Positions 53,957-61,500 of a DNA stretch of 64,000 bases are shown here, in pieces. The DNA is from Dokdonella_A sp044227025 (GTDB lineage Bacteria > Pseudomonadota > Gammaproteobacteria > Xanthomonadales > Rhodanobacteraceae), in NCBI RefSeq assembly GCF_044227025.1, contig NZ_JBGAFX010000002.1, positions 700,772 through 764,771 of the forward strand. The letters are read 5' to 3'. A program made the translations under genes and the position numbers. Numbering within the stretch: position 1 is the stretch's first letter; each line of letters starts with the position of its first letter. The notes beneath the pieces are model-generated. The model searched no databases and was not told the origin of the DNA. It saw nothing but the letters and a program-made list of their open reading frames with translations.

Positions 53957-54349
53957 TCAAGCCGGAGATGGCAGCAAATTGGCATCGCGAATCAACAGCC
54001 AAGCACCGTCGACCTGCTTACGAAACACGGACAGGGCAAAACCGGAACGAGCATTCTCCTGGCCAGCGCCAAGCGGAATGACGCGCACCTCGAGCCGAGT
54101 CAAGGCAAAGGCCAAATCGCCTGATACCTGAACCTCCTGGACGTCGCCGCTGGAGTCAATCCGATGTGTCTTGAGCAAAGTGCGAAGCCCCGCCGCGAAG
54201 GCGGCCCGGCCTCTCATGGGATCTCGCCCGGGTACGAGGAACTCAACGTCCTCTGACATGAGGGTCAGGACCGTATCCACGTCTCCCTCAGCAGTAGCGC
54301 TGTGCCACCGTTCGACAAGAGCTCGAATACTTCTTTCATCGGCGGTCAC
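53957..54349 (-). CDS. NTF2-like / SnoaL-type protein (SgcJ/EcaC family) in a cassette
   Basis: A 130-residue protein of the NTF2-like fold, SgcJ/EcaC-type. It opens SIRALVERWHSATAEGDVDT, followed by VLTLMSEDVEFLVPGRDPM and RGRAAFAAGLRTLL, and ends with FRKQVDGAWLLIRDANLLPS. The family lacks a common reaction; these pockets bind small molecules. It starts at GTG (VTADERS) after GGAG, because no ATG occurs in frame before the preceding attC. It lies between attC sites 3 and 2 on the same strand as all other cassettes. Confidence 0.8.
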   Translation of the reverse strand: MTADERSIRALVERWHSATAEGDVDTVLTLMSEDVEFLVPGRDPMRGRAAFAAGLRTLLKTHRIDSSGDVQEVQVSGDLAFALTRLEVRVIPLGAGQENARSGFALSVFRKQVDGAWLLIRDANLLPSPA

Positions 54350-54424
54350 GGTGTTCTCCGATCTGATCCCCGATACCCGAATCCAGCGGCGTGCGCAGCA
54401 CGTCCGCTGGAATGACCAGTTACA

Positions 54425-54504
54425 GCCTACGCCGCGGCCGTACGTGGAGCCATGACGGCGAGACTCACTAGCAGACCGGCGGTCAGCTTGACCGATAGTT
54501 AGGC
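54425..54504 (-). other. attC site 3 (59-base element)
   Basis: On the minus strand it opens GCCTAACTATCGGTCAAGC, a perfect R'' box followed by an L''-like stretch, with the TAA stop of the lipoprotein gene inside the box. The right end is less clear: CGTAGGC at 54425-54431 resembles a damaged GTTAGGC core. Confidence 0.65.
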
Positions 54505-54864
54505 GCCATGCCCGCAGGCCACCCAACCGTTGACCGCTTTTACGTACTTACTACTCGACCAGACGGGTTGGCCGTTTGCGACACCGTCGGCTATGACCTC
54601 TTGATAGACAGGTCTTGGTTGGCCACGAAAACGTATTCCGCAGTACAAGGATGCATGCTCGCGCCAGACTCTTGTCAGTTCAGGAACTTGAGCATCCGTG
54701 AGGCCGTAACGAGGACGGATCTCCAGCTCAAAGCCTGAACGATGACGGTCCGAAATGATCACCTCGTATTCGTGCCCGTCGCGATCAATATGCGGCGATG
54801 TCGCGCAACCACCCATAACTGCACTGCACACGACCGTAACGACCAACGCGATGCGCTCTTTCAT
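54499..54864 (-). CDS. Cassette-encoded lipoprotein, unknown function
   Basis: A 121-residue predicted lipoprotein with signal MKERIALVVTVVCSAVMGGC (Cys20 in the lipobox VMGGC) and a mature domain with HEYEVIISDRHRSGFELEIR, TRVWREHASLYCGIRFRGQP and NGWVACGHGA. No family recognised. The stop codon lies within attC site 3. Its start is only a few bases from the core of attC site 4, typical of a cassette with little upstream sequence. Confidence 0.72.
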   Translation of the reverse strand: MKERIALVVTVVCSAVMGGCATSPHIDRDGHEYEVIISDRHRSGFELEIRPRYGLTDAQVPELTRVWREHASLYCGIRFRGQPRPVYQEVIADGVANGQPVWSSSKYVKAVNGWVACGHGA

Positions 54865-54867
54865 GGG

Positions 54868-54903
54868 GCCTATCGCCGGAATTAAGCCGCGCCGCGAAGC
54901 GGC
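54868..54903 (-). other. attC site 4, right half (split by IS)
   Basis: Read on the minus strand this piece is GCCGCTTCGCGGCGCGGC followed by TTAATTCCGGCGATAGGC, a close match to the right half of classical attC sites (GGCTTAA then core; here GATAGGC). Its left half is 1.3 kb away, at 56228-56250, on the other side of the insertion sequence. Confidence 0.75.
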
Positions 54904-56227
54904 TTTTGCTTGAATGATCGAATGGACTCCCCTCGTGTCGCCACACGGCTTCGATGAGCCAGACTGAAGGGTTTAGCCTTCAGGACACGGGATCGCGAGA
55001 GGAGTCCGCCATGCATGCTACGCCCAAATCCGCCATCGCTTCCACCGTCGCCGTCGACCTCGCCAAGGATGTGTTCGAACTCGCGTTCGCCGATGCCGAT
55101 GCGCGCATCCTCGAACGTCGACGCCTGAGTCGAAGCGCGTTTGCGAAGGTGTTCGACAACCGCTCCCCGTTGCGCATCGTGATGGAAGCCTGCGGCTCCG
55201 CGCACTACTGGGCGCGCCGCTTCACGCGGCTCGGACATACGGTCGAACTGCTGCCCGCGCATGACGTGCGTCCGTACGTCCGGCGCAACAAGACCGATCG
55301 CACCGACGCGGCCGGCCTGCTCGAAGCGGCACGCTGCGAATCGATTCGTCGCGTGCCGATCAAGACGCCCGAACAACAAGGCATCCAGGGCCTGCATCGC
55401 GTGCGCGAGTTCCACAAGGCGCAGCGCACCGCCGCGATCAACCTCACCCGCGGGCTGCTGCGCGAGTTCGGCGTAATGGTTCCGCCCGGTTCCGCGAAGG
55501 TGCGTCCTGCGGTGCTTGCGGCCCTTGAAGACGCCGACAACGAACTGCCGATGGCTCTGCGCGAGACGCTCAAGGCGATGCTGGAAACGATCAAGGTGGC
55601 CGAGCGCAACATGCTCGCCATTGAAGACCGCCTGCAGGCGCATGCCGAATGCGATCTGCGCAGCCAGCGTCTGCAGCGCGCCGGCGGCATCGGCCTGATC
55701 ACCGCGACCGCGCTCAGCGCCTCGGTCGGCGACTTCGATCGCTTCCCTTCCGGGCGCCACTTCGCCAGCTCGCTCGGGCTGACGCCCCGTGAACACTCCA
55801 GCGGTAGCACGCGCCGACTCGGGCGCGTCACCAAGCGTGGCGACGTCTACCTGCGCATGCTGCTCATCCACGGCGCCCGCGCCGTGCTGCGCAGCGCGAA
55901 GGTCGCCGCAAGGAAACAGCAACCACTCGATCGCACCCGCGCCTGGGCGCTCGCCTTGTCCGAACGCATCGGCCACAACAAGGCCGCCGTCGCGCTCGCC
56001 AACAAACAGGCGCGGCGGCTGTGGGCTGCCGAACATCACCGCACGAGCTTTGATCCCAACCACGCCAGCGTGCGCGCCACGCCGACCCACTGAGTTCCCT
56101 TCCCCGCGTTGCACCGAGTGAAACGTCGATGGCAAACGAGTCGGTCCCCGGGACGACCAAGCCGATAACACTTCTGGCCCGCAATGGCCGATTGAACGTG
56201 TGGCTTCGTGCCGGCGGATTCCATCAT
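54904..56227 (+). mobile_element. IS110-family element of the IS1111-attC type, inserted in an attC site
   Basis: An element of about 1.3 kb with one transposase gene. Subterminal inverted repeats ATGGACTCC (54922-54930) and GGATTCCAT (56216-56224; one mismatch) are typical of the IS1111 subgroup. The flanks are the two halves of one attC site: GCCGCTTCGCGG... on one side and ...GCGTTCGAGCC on the other. IS1111-attC elements are known to target this position in integron attC sites. Exact ends cannot be fixed because this group makes no clear target duplication. Confidence 0.8.
55011..56093 (+). CDS. IS110/IS1111-family transposase
   Basis: A 360-residue DEDD transposase. The N-terminal RuvC-like domain starts VAVDLAKDVFELAFADAD (Asp16), with MEACGSAHYWARRF (Glu) and VRRNKTDRTDAAGLLEA (Asp pair). 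The C-terminal Transposase_20 domain has GGIGLITATALSASVGD, FASSLGLTPREHSSG and RLGRVTKRGDVYLRMLLIHG with the Ser used in IS110 enzymes. The start at 55011 follows GAGAGGAGT; an earlier in-frame ATG is less likely. It is transcribed opposite to the cassettes. The gene appears intact. Confidence 0.93.
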   Translation: MHATPKSAIASTVAVDLAKDVFELAFADADARILERRRLSRSAFAKVFDNRSPLRIVMEACGSAHYWARRFTRLGHTVELLPAHDVRPYVRRNKTDRTDAAGLLEAARCESIRRVPIKTPEQQGIQGLHRVREFHKAQRTAAINLTRGLLREFGVMVPPGSAKVRPAVLAALEDADNELPMALRETLKAMLETIKVAERNMLAIEDRLQAHAECDLRSQRLQRAGGIGLITATALSASVGDFDRFPSGRHFASSLGLTPREHSSGSTRRLGRVTKRGDVYLRMLLIHGARAVLRSAKVAARKQQPLDRTRAWALALSERIGHNKAAVALANKQARRLWAAEHHRTSFDPNHASVRATPTH

Positions 56228-56250
56228 GGCTCGAACGCTTTGCGTTCAAC
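56228..56250 (-). other. attC site 4, left half (split by IS)
   Basis: On the minus strand GTTGAACGCAAAGCGTTCGA followed by GCC looks like the R''/L'' half of an attC: an R'' box one base off RYYYAAC, then GTTCGAGCC, which would pair with GGCTTAA of the other half at 54868-54903. It directly abuts the IS end. Confidence 0.6.
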
Positions 56251-56298
56251 GGAAAGCCGGATACACGACTGCAACCGTACCGCTTGCCAAAGCTGCCT

Positions 56299-56643
56299 TC
56301 ACTCGGTCACTTGCAAGCCTGTCAGAACTACAACGCATCCGAGCAGCAAGGCAAGGGCAGCGTAGAAGAATGCCATGCCGCGTCCCCTTGGGTGTGACCA
56401 ATGCTCGCAAGCCCAGATGAGTGCGCGGAAGAAAAATGTCTTGTGACTGAAAAAATAGCTGGCTAGGAACATAGCACCCCAAGCCATGAGGTAAATGCCT
56501 AGCAAAACAGTATTGGCACCGGGAAGAAGGGGTCCAGTTTGAAACCCCGTAGCGAGGACCGAAACGAGTAAGCCGATTAACAAGGTGATTAGCAGGACGC
56601 CTAATGCGACGCCTGGCTCGTTTCTGGTCTGTACTGAATTCAC
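56299..56643 (-). CDS. Cassette-encoded three-helix membrane protein
   Basis: A 114-residue membrane protein with three hydrophobic segments (about 12-34, GVALGVLLITLLIGLLVSVL; about 43-66, ANTVLLGIYLMAWGAMFLAS; about 90-111, GMAFFYAALALLLGCVVVLT) and a charged loop (HKTFFFRALIWACEHWSHPR). No family recognised. Local base composition is clearly richer in A+T than that of the neighbouring chromosome. It follows attC site 5 by 18 bp and precedes the split attC site 4. Confidence 0.75.
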   Translation of the reverse strand: MNSVQTRNEPGVALGVLLITLLIGLLVSVLATGFQTGPLLPGANTVLLGIYLMAWGAMFLASYFFSHKTFFFRALIWACEHWSHPRGRGMAFFYAALALLLGCVVVLTGLQVTE

Positions 56644-56972
56644 GAAAATCTTCCTGAGCAGCCTAACGGTTGAGTTAAGCGGCGCGCGCGCCGGCGTACG
56701 CGCTTTGCACTTTGTCCCTCGCGCGTCCGCTCGAACGAAGTACTAGGCGGCGCCACTGCCCGCGAGAACAGCTCACCGAACGTGACTTCCATCGATAGGC
56801 CCTCTAAGCGGTGTTCACCATAGCGCGCAGCAAAGGAACGATTGAGAGTTTCAACCTCGAGGCCATCTGGCGCGGACGGGTCTGGGTTGCAGGCGCGATA
56901 CAGCGAGAGCAATGTGTCGCTGGGCGCCAGCTTAGTTGCGTGCTTGCGATCGAAATCAAACGCATCGATCAT
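56640..56972 (-). CDS. Cassette ORF running through attC, probably damaged
   Basis: The frame MIDAFDFDRKHATKLAPSDT ... GLEVETLNRSFAARYGEHRL ... EVTFGELFSRAVAPP has a plausible protein-like composition but then continues through the whole of attC site 5 into an Arg-rich tail (RVRRRARRLT), which no intact cassette gene does. Upstream, in the same frame, EPIREFLHL looks like the natural N-terminus but lacks a start codon, while the nearest ATG (overlapping the previous stop as ATGA) is out of frame. Both ends suggest small indels. Unknown function. Confidence 0.45.
   Translation of the reverse strand: MIDAFDFDRKHATKLAPSDTLLSLYRACNPDPSAPDGLEVETLNRSFAARYGEHRLEGLSMEVTFGELFSRAVAPPSTSFERTREGQSAKRVRRRARRLTQPLGCSGRFS
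56661..56748 (-). other. attC site 5 (59-base element)
   Basis: The clearest attC in the window. On the minus strand it ends CCGCTTAACTCAACC followed by the perfect core GTTAGGC, and begins with GCCTAGTACTTCGTTCGAGC, an R'' box with altered last bases followed by the L'' stretch. It is 88 bp long with a GC-rich centre. Confidence 0.85.
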
Positions 56973-56997
56973 GAGATGAAGGAATTCGCGAATTGGT

Positions 56998-57366
56998 TCA
57001 TTCCCGAGGCCAGCAGTGCATGCCACCGCCTGTCTCACCGACCGCGCGTCTCCAGACGTGCCCTGTAAAGTAACCTCTGTCGCACAGGGCTCCAAAGAAC
57101 TCCGACCCTCCTCGTGCTTGGGTTGGAATCGTGCGTACAACATCGGGCTCGCCCAATGAGATGTAGACATAGTCCGTGCCCCGCATACCTCCATCCTTGA
57201 AGCAGACGCGTCGAATGTTCTGCCACTCAAACGCCTGATTCCACGCCGGGTCGAGTTTCTCCAACACCTTCACGCGAATCTCTCGATCGTCAAACTCCAC
57301 CGCCAACAGCTGATCTAGCGGCTTGCGACGCCGACTCGATATCCACTTCTTGAGCCGCTCGAGCAT
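56998..57366 (-). CDS. Cassette-encoded hypothetical protein
   Basis: A 122-residue soluble protein. It begins with a basic helix (MLERLKKWISSRRRKPLDQL), continues with a beta-rich domain (AVEFDDREIRVKVLEKLDPA, FEWQNIRRVCFKDGGMRGTD, YVYISLGEPDVVRTIPTQA) and ends with FFGALCDRGYFTGHVWRRAV and GGGMHCWPRE. I believe similar proteins occur in other cassette arrays and genomes, but I know no function. Its stop overlaps an ATG of the next ORF (ATGA). It is the first ORF of the array as seen on the minus strand. Confidence 0.72.
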   Translation of the reverse strand: MLERLKKWISSRRRKPLDQLLAVEFDDREIRVKVLEKLDPAWNQAFEWQNIRRVCFKDGGMRGTDYVYISLGEPDVVRTIPTQARGGSEFFGALCDRGYFTGHVWRRAVGETGGGMHCWPRE

Positions 57367-57420
57367 GACGGATGGGAATGCCAGCCAACTACATGTATAC
57401 CCCGATATCGAGGCGATAAC

Positions 57421-57505
57421 GCCTATCGTGCGCGTGCCCGGCGAGCGTGGTCAAGCCGAATTCCTGCGTCCAATCAATGCGTTCGCCGACAGCATGCGGT
57501 TATGG
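57421..57505 (-). other. Possible degenerate attC site 6
   Basis: GATAGGC (the same variant core as attC site 4) at one end, CCATAAC at the other, with TTCGGCTTGACC between, give a weak attC-like layout upstream of the first cassette ORF. Too degenerate to be sure. Confidence 0.3.
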
Positions 57506-57608
57506 CGTGGTGAGTCCGCTGGATCGTGCCGGAGACGCTCGACGCGCATGAGGATTCGCACGGTCTTCGGATCTGAAGCGGTCCGCCGAGGCGTGTAGTT
57601 CGGTGCTT

Positions 57609-57698
57609 GCGTTTCGACTCCTCTCGCTGCCGCTCGCTGCGCTCAACGCGAACGGTTGGAGTGGTGCGCCCGCTCGCTGCGCTCGGGGCGAACGAATG
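57609..57698. repeat. REP-like repeats, family B
   Basis: GCGTTTCGACTCCTCTCGCT...CTCAACGCGAACGG (57609-57655) and a partial second unit, CCCGCTCGCTGCGCTCGGGG (57669-57688), continuing to 57698. Same family as 42098-42252. It marks the return to normal chromosome after the cassette array. The rest of 57367-57784 contains only the possible attC site 6; I see no gene there. Confidence 0.8.
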
Positions 57699-57784
57699 GA
57701 AAGAGCCACGCGCACGACATGAGCGGATGCTTCGCGACGATCCTGATCCGCAGGCACTGGCCGGCCGGAGCGAGCGTCGCGACG

Positions 57785-58402
57785 TCAACGTGCAGGTGCT
57801 TGGATGCGGCGAAAGGTGAGGTTGATGCGCGGCGCGGTGACGCTGGCGCGTTTCGGCAATGCGTGCTGGTACAGGCGTTGCGTGTCGCCGGCCATCACGA
57901 GCACGCTGCCATGGGTGAGGTCGAGCGACATCGCGGCCTCGCGGGTTGCGCGTGAGCGCAGGCGGAACGTGCGCGTGGCGCCGAACGACAACGAGGCAAT
58001 CAGCGGCGTCGCACCGAGCTCGGGTTCGTCGTCGCTGTGCCAGCCGACCGAATCCCGACCGTCGCGGTAGAGATTCGCGAGCACGCTGTTGAAGCGCACG
58101 CCGACGCGTGCGGCGAGATCATCGCGCAGCTGCGCGACCGTGGGTGTCCACGGCACCGGGTCGAAGCGCACGCGCGAATAGACGTAGCTCGCATCAGTGT
58201 CGCCGATCCAGCATGACAGGCGCGGTGCGTCGACCTCGCGCCCGAACAGCTTGAGGCGATGGCGTTGCCAGGGGATCTCGTCATGCAACGCGGCGAACAA
58301 CGCGTCGGCCTGCGCGCGAGGATAGGCGTGCGCGTCATGGCGGAGATCGGCGCCAGCGAGTTCAAGCGGTTGGCGCGGGTACGGGGTTGGCGCGCTTGTC
58401 AT
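57785..58402 (-). CDS. AlkB-like alpha-ketoglutarate-dependent dioxygenase
   Basis: A 205-residue Fe(II)/2-oxoglutarate dioxygenase of the AlkB family, which repairs alkylated bases by oxidative demethylation. Substrate-lid and core segments are IPWQRHRLKLFGREVDAPRL, SYVYSRVRFDPVPWTPTVA, FNSVLANLYRDGRDSVGWHS and DDEPEL, with the iron ligands His and Asp in WHSDD, and TPLIASLSFGATRTFRLRSR. The distal His is in YQHALPK, and the 2OG Arg is in RINLTFRR. It resembles eukaryotic ALKBH2/3-type proteins more than E. coli AlkB. The start MTSAPTPYPRQP removes an Arg-rich leader. Confidence 0.92.
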   Translation of the reverse strand: MTSAPTPYPRQPLELAGADLRHDAHAYPRAQADALFAALHDEIPWQRHRLKLFGREVDAPRLSCWIGDTDASYVYSRVRFDPVPWTPTVAQLRDDLAARVGVRFNSVLANLYRDGRDSVGWHSDDEPELGATPLIASLSFGATRTFRLRSRATREAAMSLDLTHGSVLVMAGDTQRLYQHALPKRASVTAPRINLTFRRIQAPAR

Positions 58403-58502
58403 CGTGACGCGTGGGCGATCGATTGATGCCCCATCATCGCACGCCCGCGACGAAACCATCCTTGACGCCATGCCGCGTCGTCGACGCGGCATGGCGTGGA
58501 AC

Positions 58503-61500
58503 TCAACGGCGGCGTCGCGCGAGCGGCGCACCGACGAGCATCAGCGTGAAGGCCATCAGCAGCAGCATCCAGCGCGAGTCCACCGGCACCGTTCGGACCG
58601 GCGCGCCCGGGATGCCGGCGACGACGGTCGTGGCCGTGACCGAATTGTTGTTCGGCGTCGGGTCGGGCACGCTCGACGAGGCCACCGACGCGACGTTGGC
58701 GATCGTGCCGGTGAAGGTCGGAACCACCAGATACATCACGGTAACCGTCGTGCTGCCGCCATTCGGCAAAGGCGCGAGGGTGCACGGGAATCCGCCCGCG
58801 CACGGCGCGCTCGCCGAAATGAAGTTCAAACCGGCCGGCGTCGGATCGGTGAGGACCGCATCAGGCACCGCGTCGGGACCGTTGTTGGCAACGACGATCG
58901 TGTAGGTCACGGTGGTGCCGGCGGTCGCCGTTGCCGGGCCCGACTTGACGATCGACAGGTCGGCCGAGAGCGTCGGCACGATGACCGTCGTCGACACGCT
59001 GCTGACGTTGTCGCTGCCGTTCGGGTCGGGCGTGTCGCTGCCGACCGCCGCGTTGTTGACGATCGGGTTGGCACCGGCGTAACCGGCGGGCACCGTGTAC
59101 GTGCTGGTGATCGTCGCAGTCGCGCCGTTGGCGAGGGCGCCGATCGAGCACGGGTACGCGCTCGCGCATGCACCGGCGTTGCCGACGAACACGAGGCCTG
59201 CCGGTGTGGGATCGGACACCACCACGTTCGCAGCCGGATCGGGACCGTTGTTGGTCACGACCAGCGTGTAGACGACATCGCCGCCGGCGGTGATGCTCGT
59301 GGGCCCGCTCTTGACGATCGACAGGTCCGCCGCGGTCACCGCCGGCACGATCGGTGTCGTCACCGTGCTGGTGTTGTCGCCGACGTTCGGGTCGGGCGTG
59401 TCGCTGCCGACCGTAGCGATGTTCTGCACCGAGCCGGTCACTGCCGCATCGACCGCATAGGTGACCGAGATGATCGTGCTTGCACCCGACGGGAAGTCGC
59501 CGATCGTGCACGGGAAGCCACCACCGCACGGCAGCGATGCCGACACGAAGGTGAGTCCGGCCGGCGTCGGATCCGTCAGCACGGTATTGAGCGCCGTGTC
59601 CGGACCGTTGTTGGTGACGGTGATCGTGTAGGTGATGTTCGCACCCGGCACCGCGGTCGCAGGACCCAGTTTCTCGACGGCGAGGTCCGCACTCGCGGCG
59701 GACACGGTGGTGTCGACGCTCGAGCTGTCGTTGGTGCCGACCGGATCGACGATGCCCGCGGGCGGCGCGATCGTCGCGGTATTGGTCAGCGTCGCAGGGC
59801 CGGTGGGCGCGGTGCCATTGATCGTGACCTGCACGCTGCCGCCGCTCGGCAGCGAACCGATCAGACCGCCGACCGTGTTGCCCGACACCGTCGGCTGCGT
59901 GACGCACGCCGCACCACCGGCTTCGCCACCGCAGCTTGCGCTGATGACGGTGATCGTTGCGGGCACCACGTCGGTGTACGCCGCACCATTGGCCGGACTC
60001 GGGCCATTGTTGGTGATCGTCAGCACGTACGCGATGGCGCCACCCGATGCGACCGCGGCCGGGCCGGTCTTCACGATCGCGAGGTCCGCGTTGCCGGGGC
60101 CGACGTTGGTGTTCGCCGAGCCCTGGTTGTTGGACGAATCGGGATCCGGCACTTCGCTGGCCGCGCTCGCGATGTTCACGATCGGATTCGCGCCGGCGTA
60201 CGCCGCCGGCACGTTGTAGGTCGACGTGATGGTCACGCTCGCACCGCTCGCGATCGACGCGATCGTGCACGGGTAGGCGCCGGTGCATGCGCCGGCATTG
60301 CCGACGAAGACCAGCCCGGCCGGCGTCGCATCGCTGACGACGACGTTGGTCGCGGCGCTCGGGCCGTTGTTGCTGACGATGATCGAGTAGACGACATCGT
60401 TGCCGGGCGTGACGGTCGCGGGACCGCCCTTCGCGACCGCGAGATCGGCCAGCGGATTGCCGTTCAACGAGACGCTCGCGCTGTTGTTGGCGCTGTTCGG
60501 ATCGGTCTGGTCGGATGCGCTGACCGCCGCGGTATTGGTCATGCCGCCCGCTGCGGTCACGTTCGCGACGATCGTCAGCGTTGCGGTCGAGCTCGAACCG
60601 CCCGCGGTCAGCGTGCCGACATTCCAGATGCCGGTCGTACCCGAGTAGCTGCCCTGCGAAGGCGTCGCCGACACCAGCGAGAGTCCAGCCGGCAACGCAT
60701 CGGCCAGCGCGACGTTGGTCGCATCCGACGGACCGTTGTTGTGGATGGTCACGCTGAAGGTCACGTCGTCGCCGACGTTCGGGCTGGCGTTGTCGGCCGT
60801 CTTGGTCACGGCGAGATCGGCCTCCTGGCCATTGATCGTCGTGCCGGCCTGGTTGTTGGCACTGACCGGGTCGAACTGGTCCTCGCGGGTGATCGTCGCG
60901 ACGTTCAAGATTGCACCCGGCTGGTTGACCGTCACGCTGAGCGTGAGCGTCGCACTGGCGCCGTTGGCGAGTGCACCGACAATCCACACGCCGCTGCCGG
61001 AATCGAACGATCCCTGCGATGGCGTCGCGGTGACGAGGGTCACGCCTGCCGGCAGGTTGTCGGTGATCTCGACGCCGGTCGCGTTGTCCGGTCCTTCGTT
61101 GCTGGCGAGGATCGTGTACGTGACGGTGTCGCCGACGTTCGGCGTGGCGTTGTCGACGGTCTTCGCAACCGCGATGTCGGCCGTCGCACCCGCGTTCACC
61201 GAGGCACCCGCGTTGTTGTTGCTGGTGACGGGATCGGGCTGGTCGGATCCGCTGACCGCGACCGTGTTGGTCAGGCCACCCGGCTGCTGGACGATCGCGA
61301 CGATCGTCAGCGTCGCGGTGTCGCCGTTGGCGAGCGCACCCAGGGTCCACAAACCGCTGGCCGGAGCGTAGGTGCCCTGCGACGGCGTCGCCGAGACGAA
61401 ACCGAGGCCGAACGGCAGGTTGTCGGTGATCGCCACGCCGCTCGCATCATTCGGGCCGAGGTTGCTGGCGGTGATCGTGAACGTCACCGCATCGCCGTTG

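Noticed and set aside
54884..54907. Hairpin AAGCCGC/GCGGCTT followed by TTTT as a terminator
   Set aside because: It is the right arm of the split attC; its symmetry is explained by the recombination site, and the T-run comes from the IS end.
57474..57788. A 104-codon minus-strand frame before alkB
   Set aside because: Ser/Arg-rich translation lying over REP-like repeats; not protein-like.
58861..61350. Long alternative minus-strand frame within the DUF11 gene
   Set aside because: Arg/Gln-rich repetitive shadow of the repeat protein.
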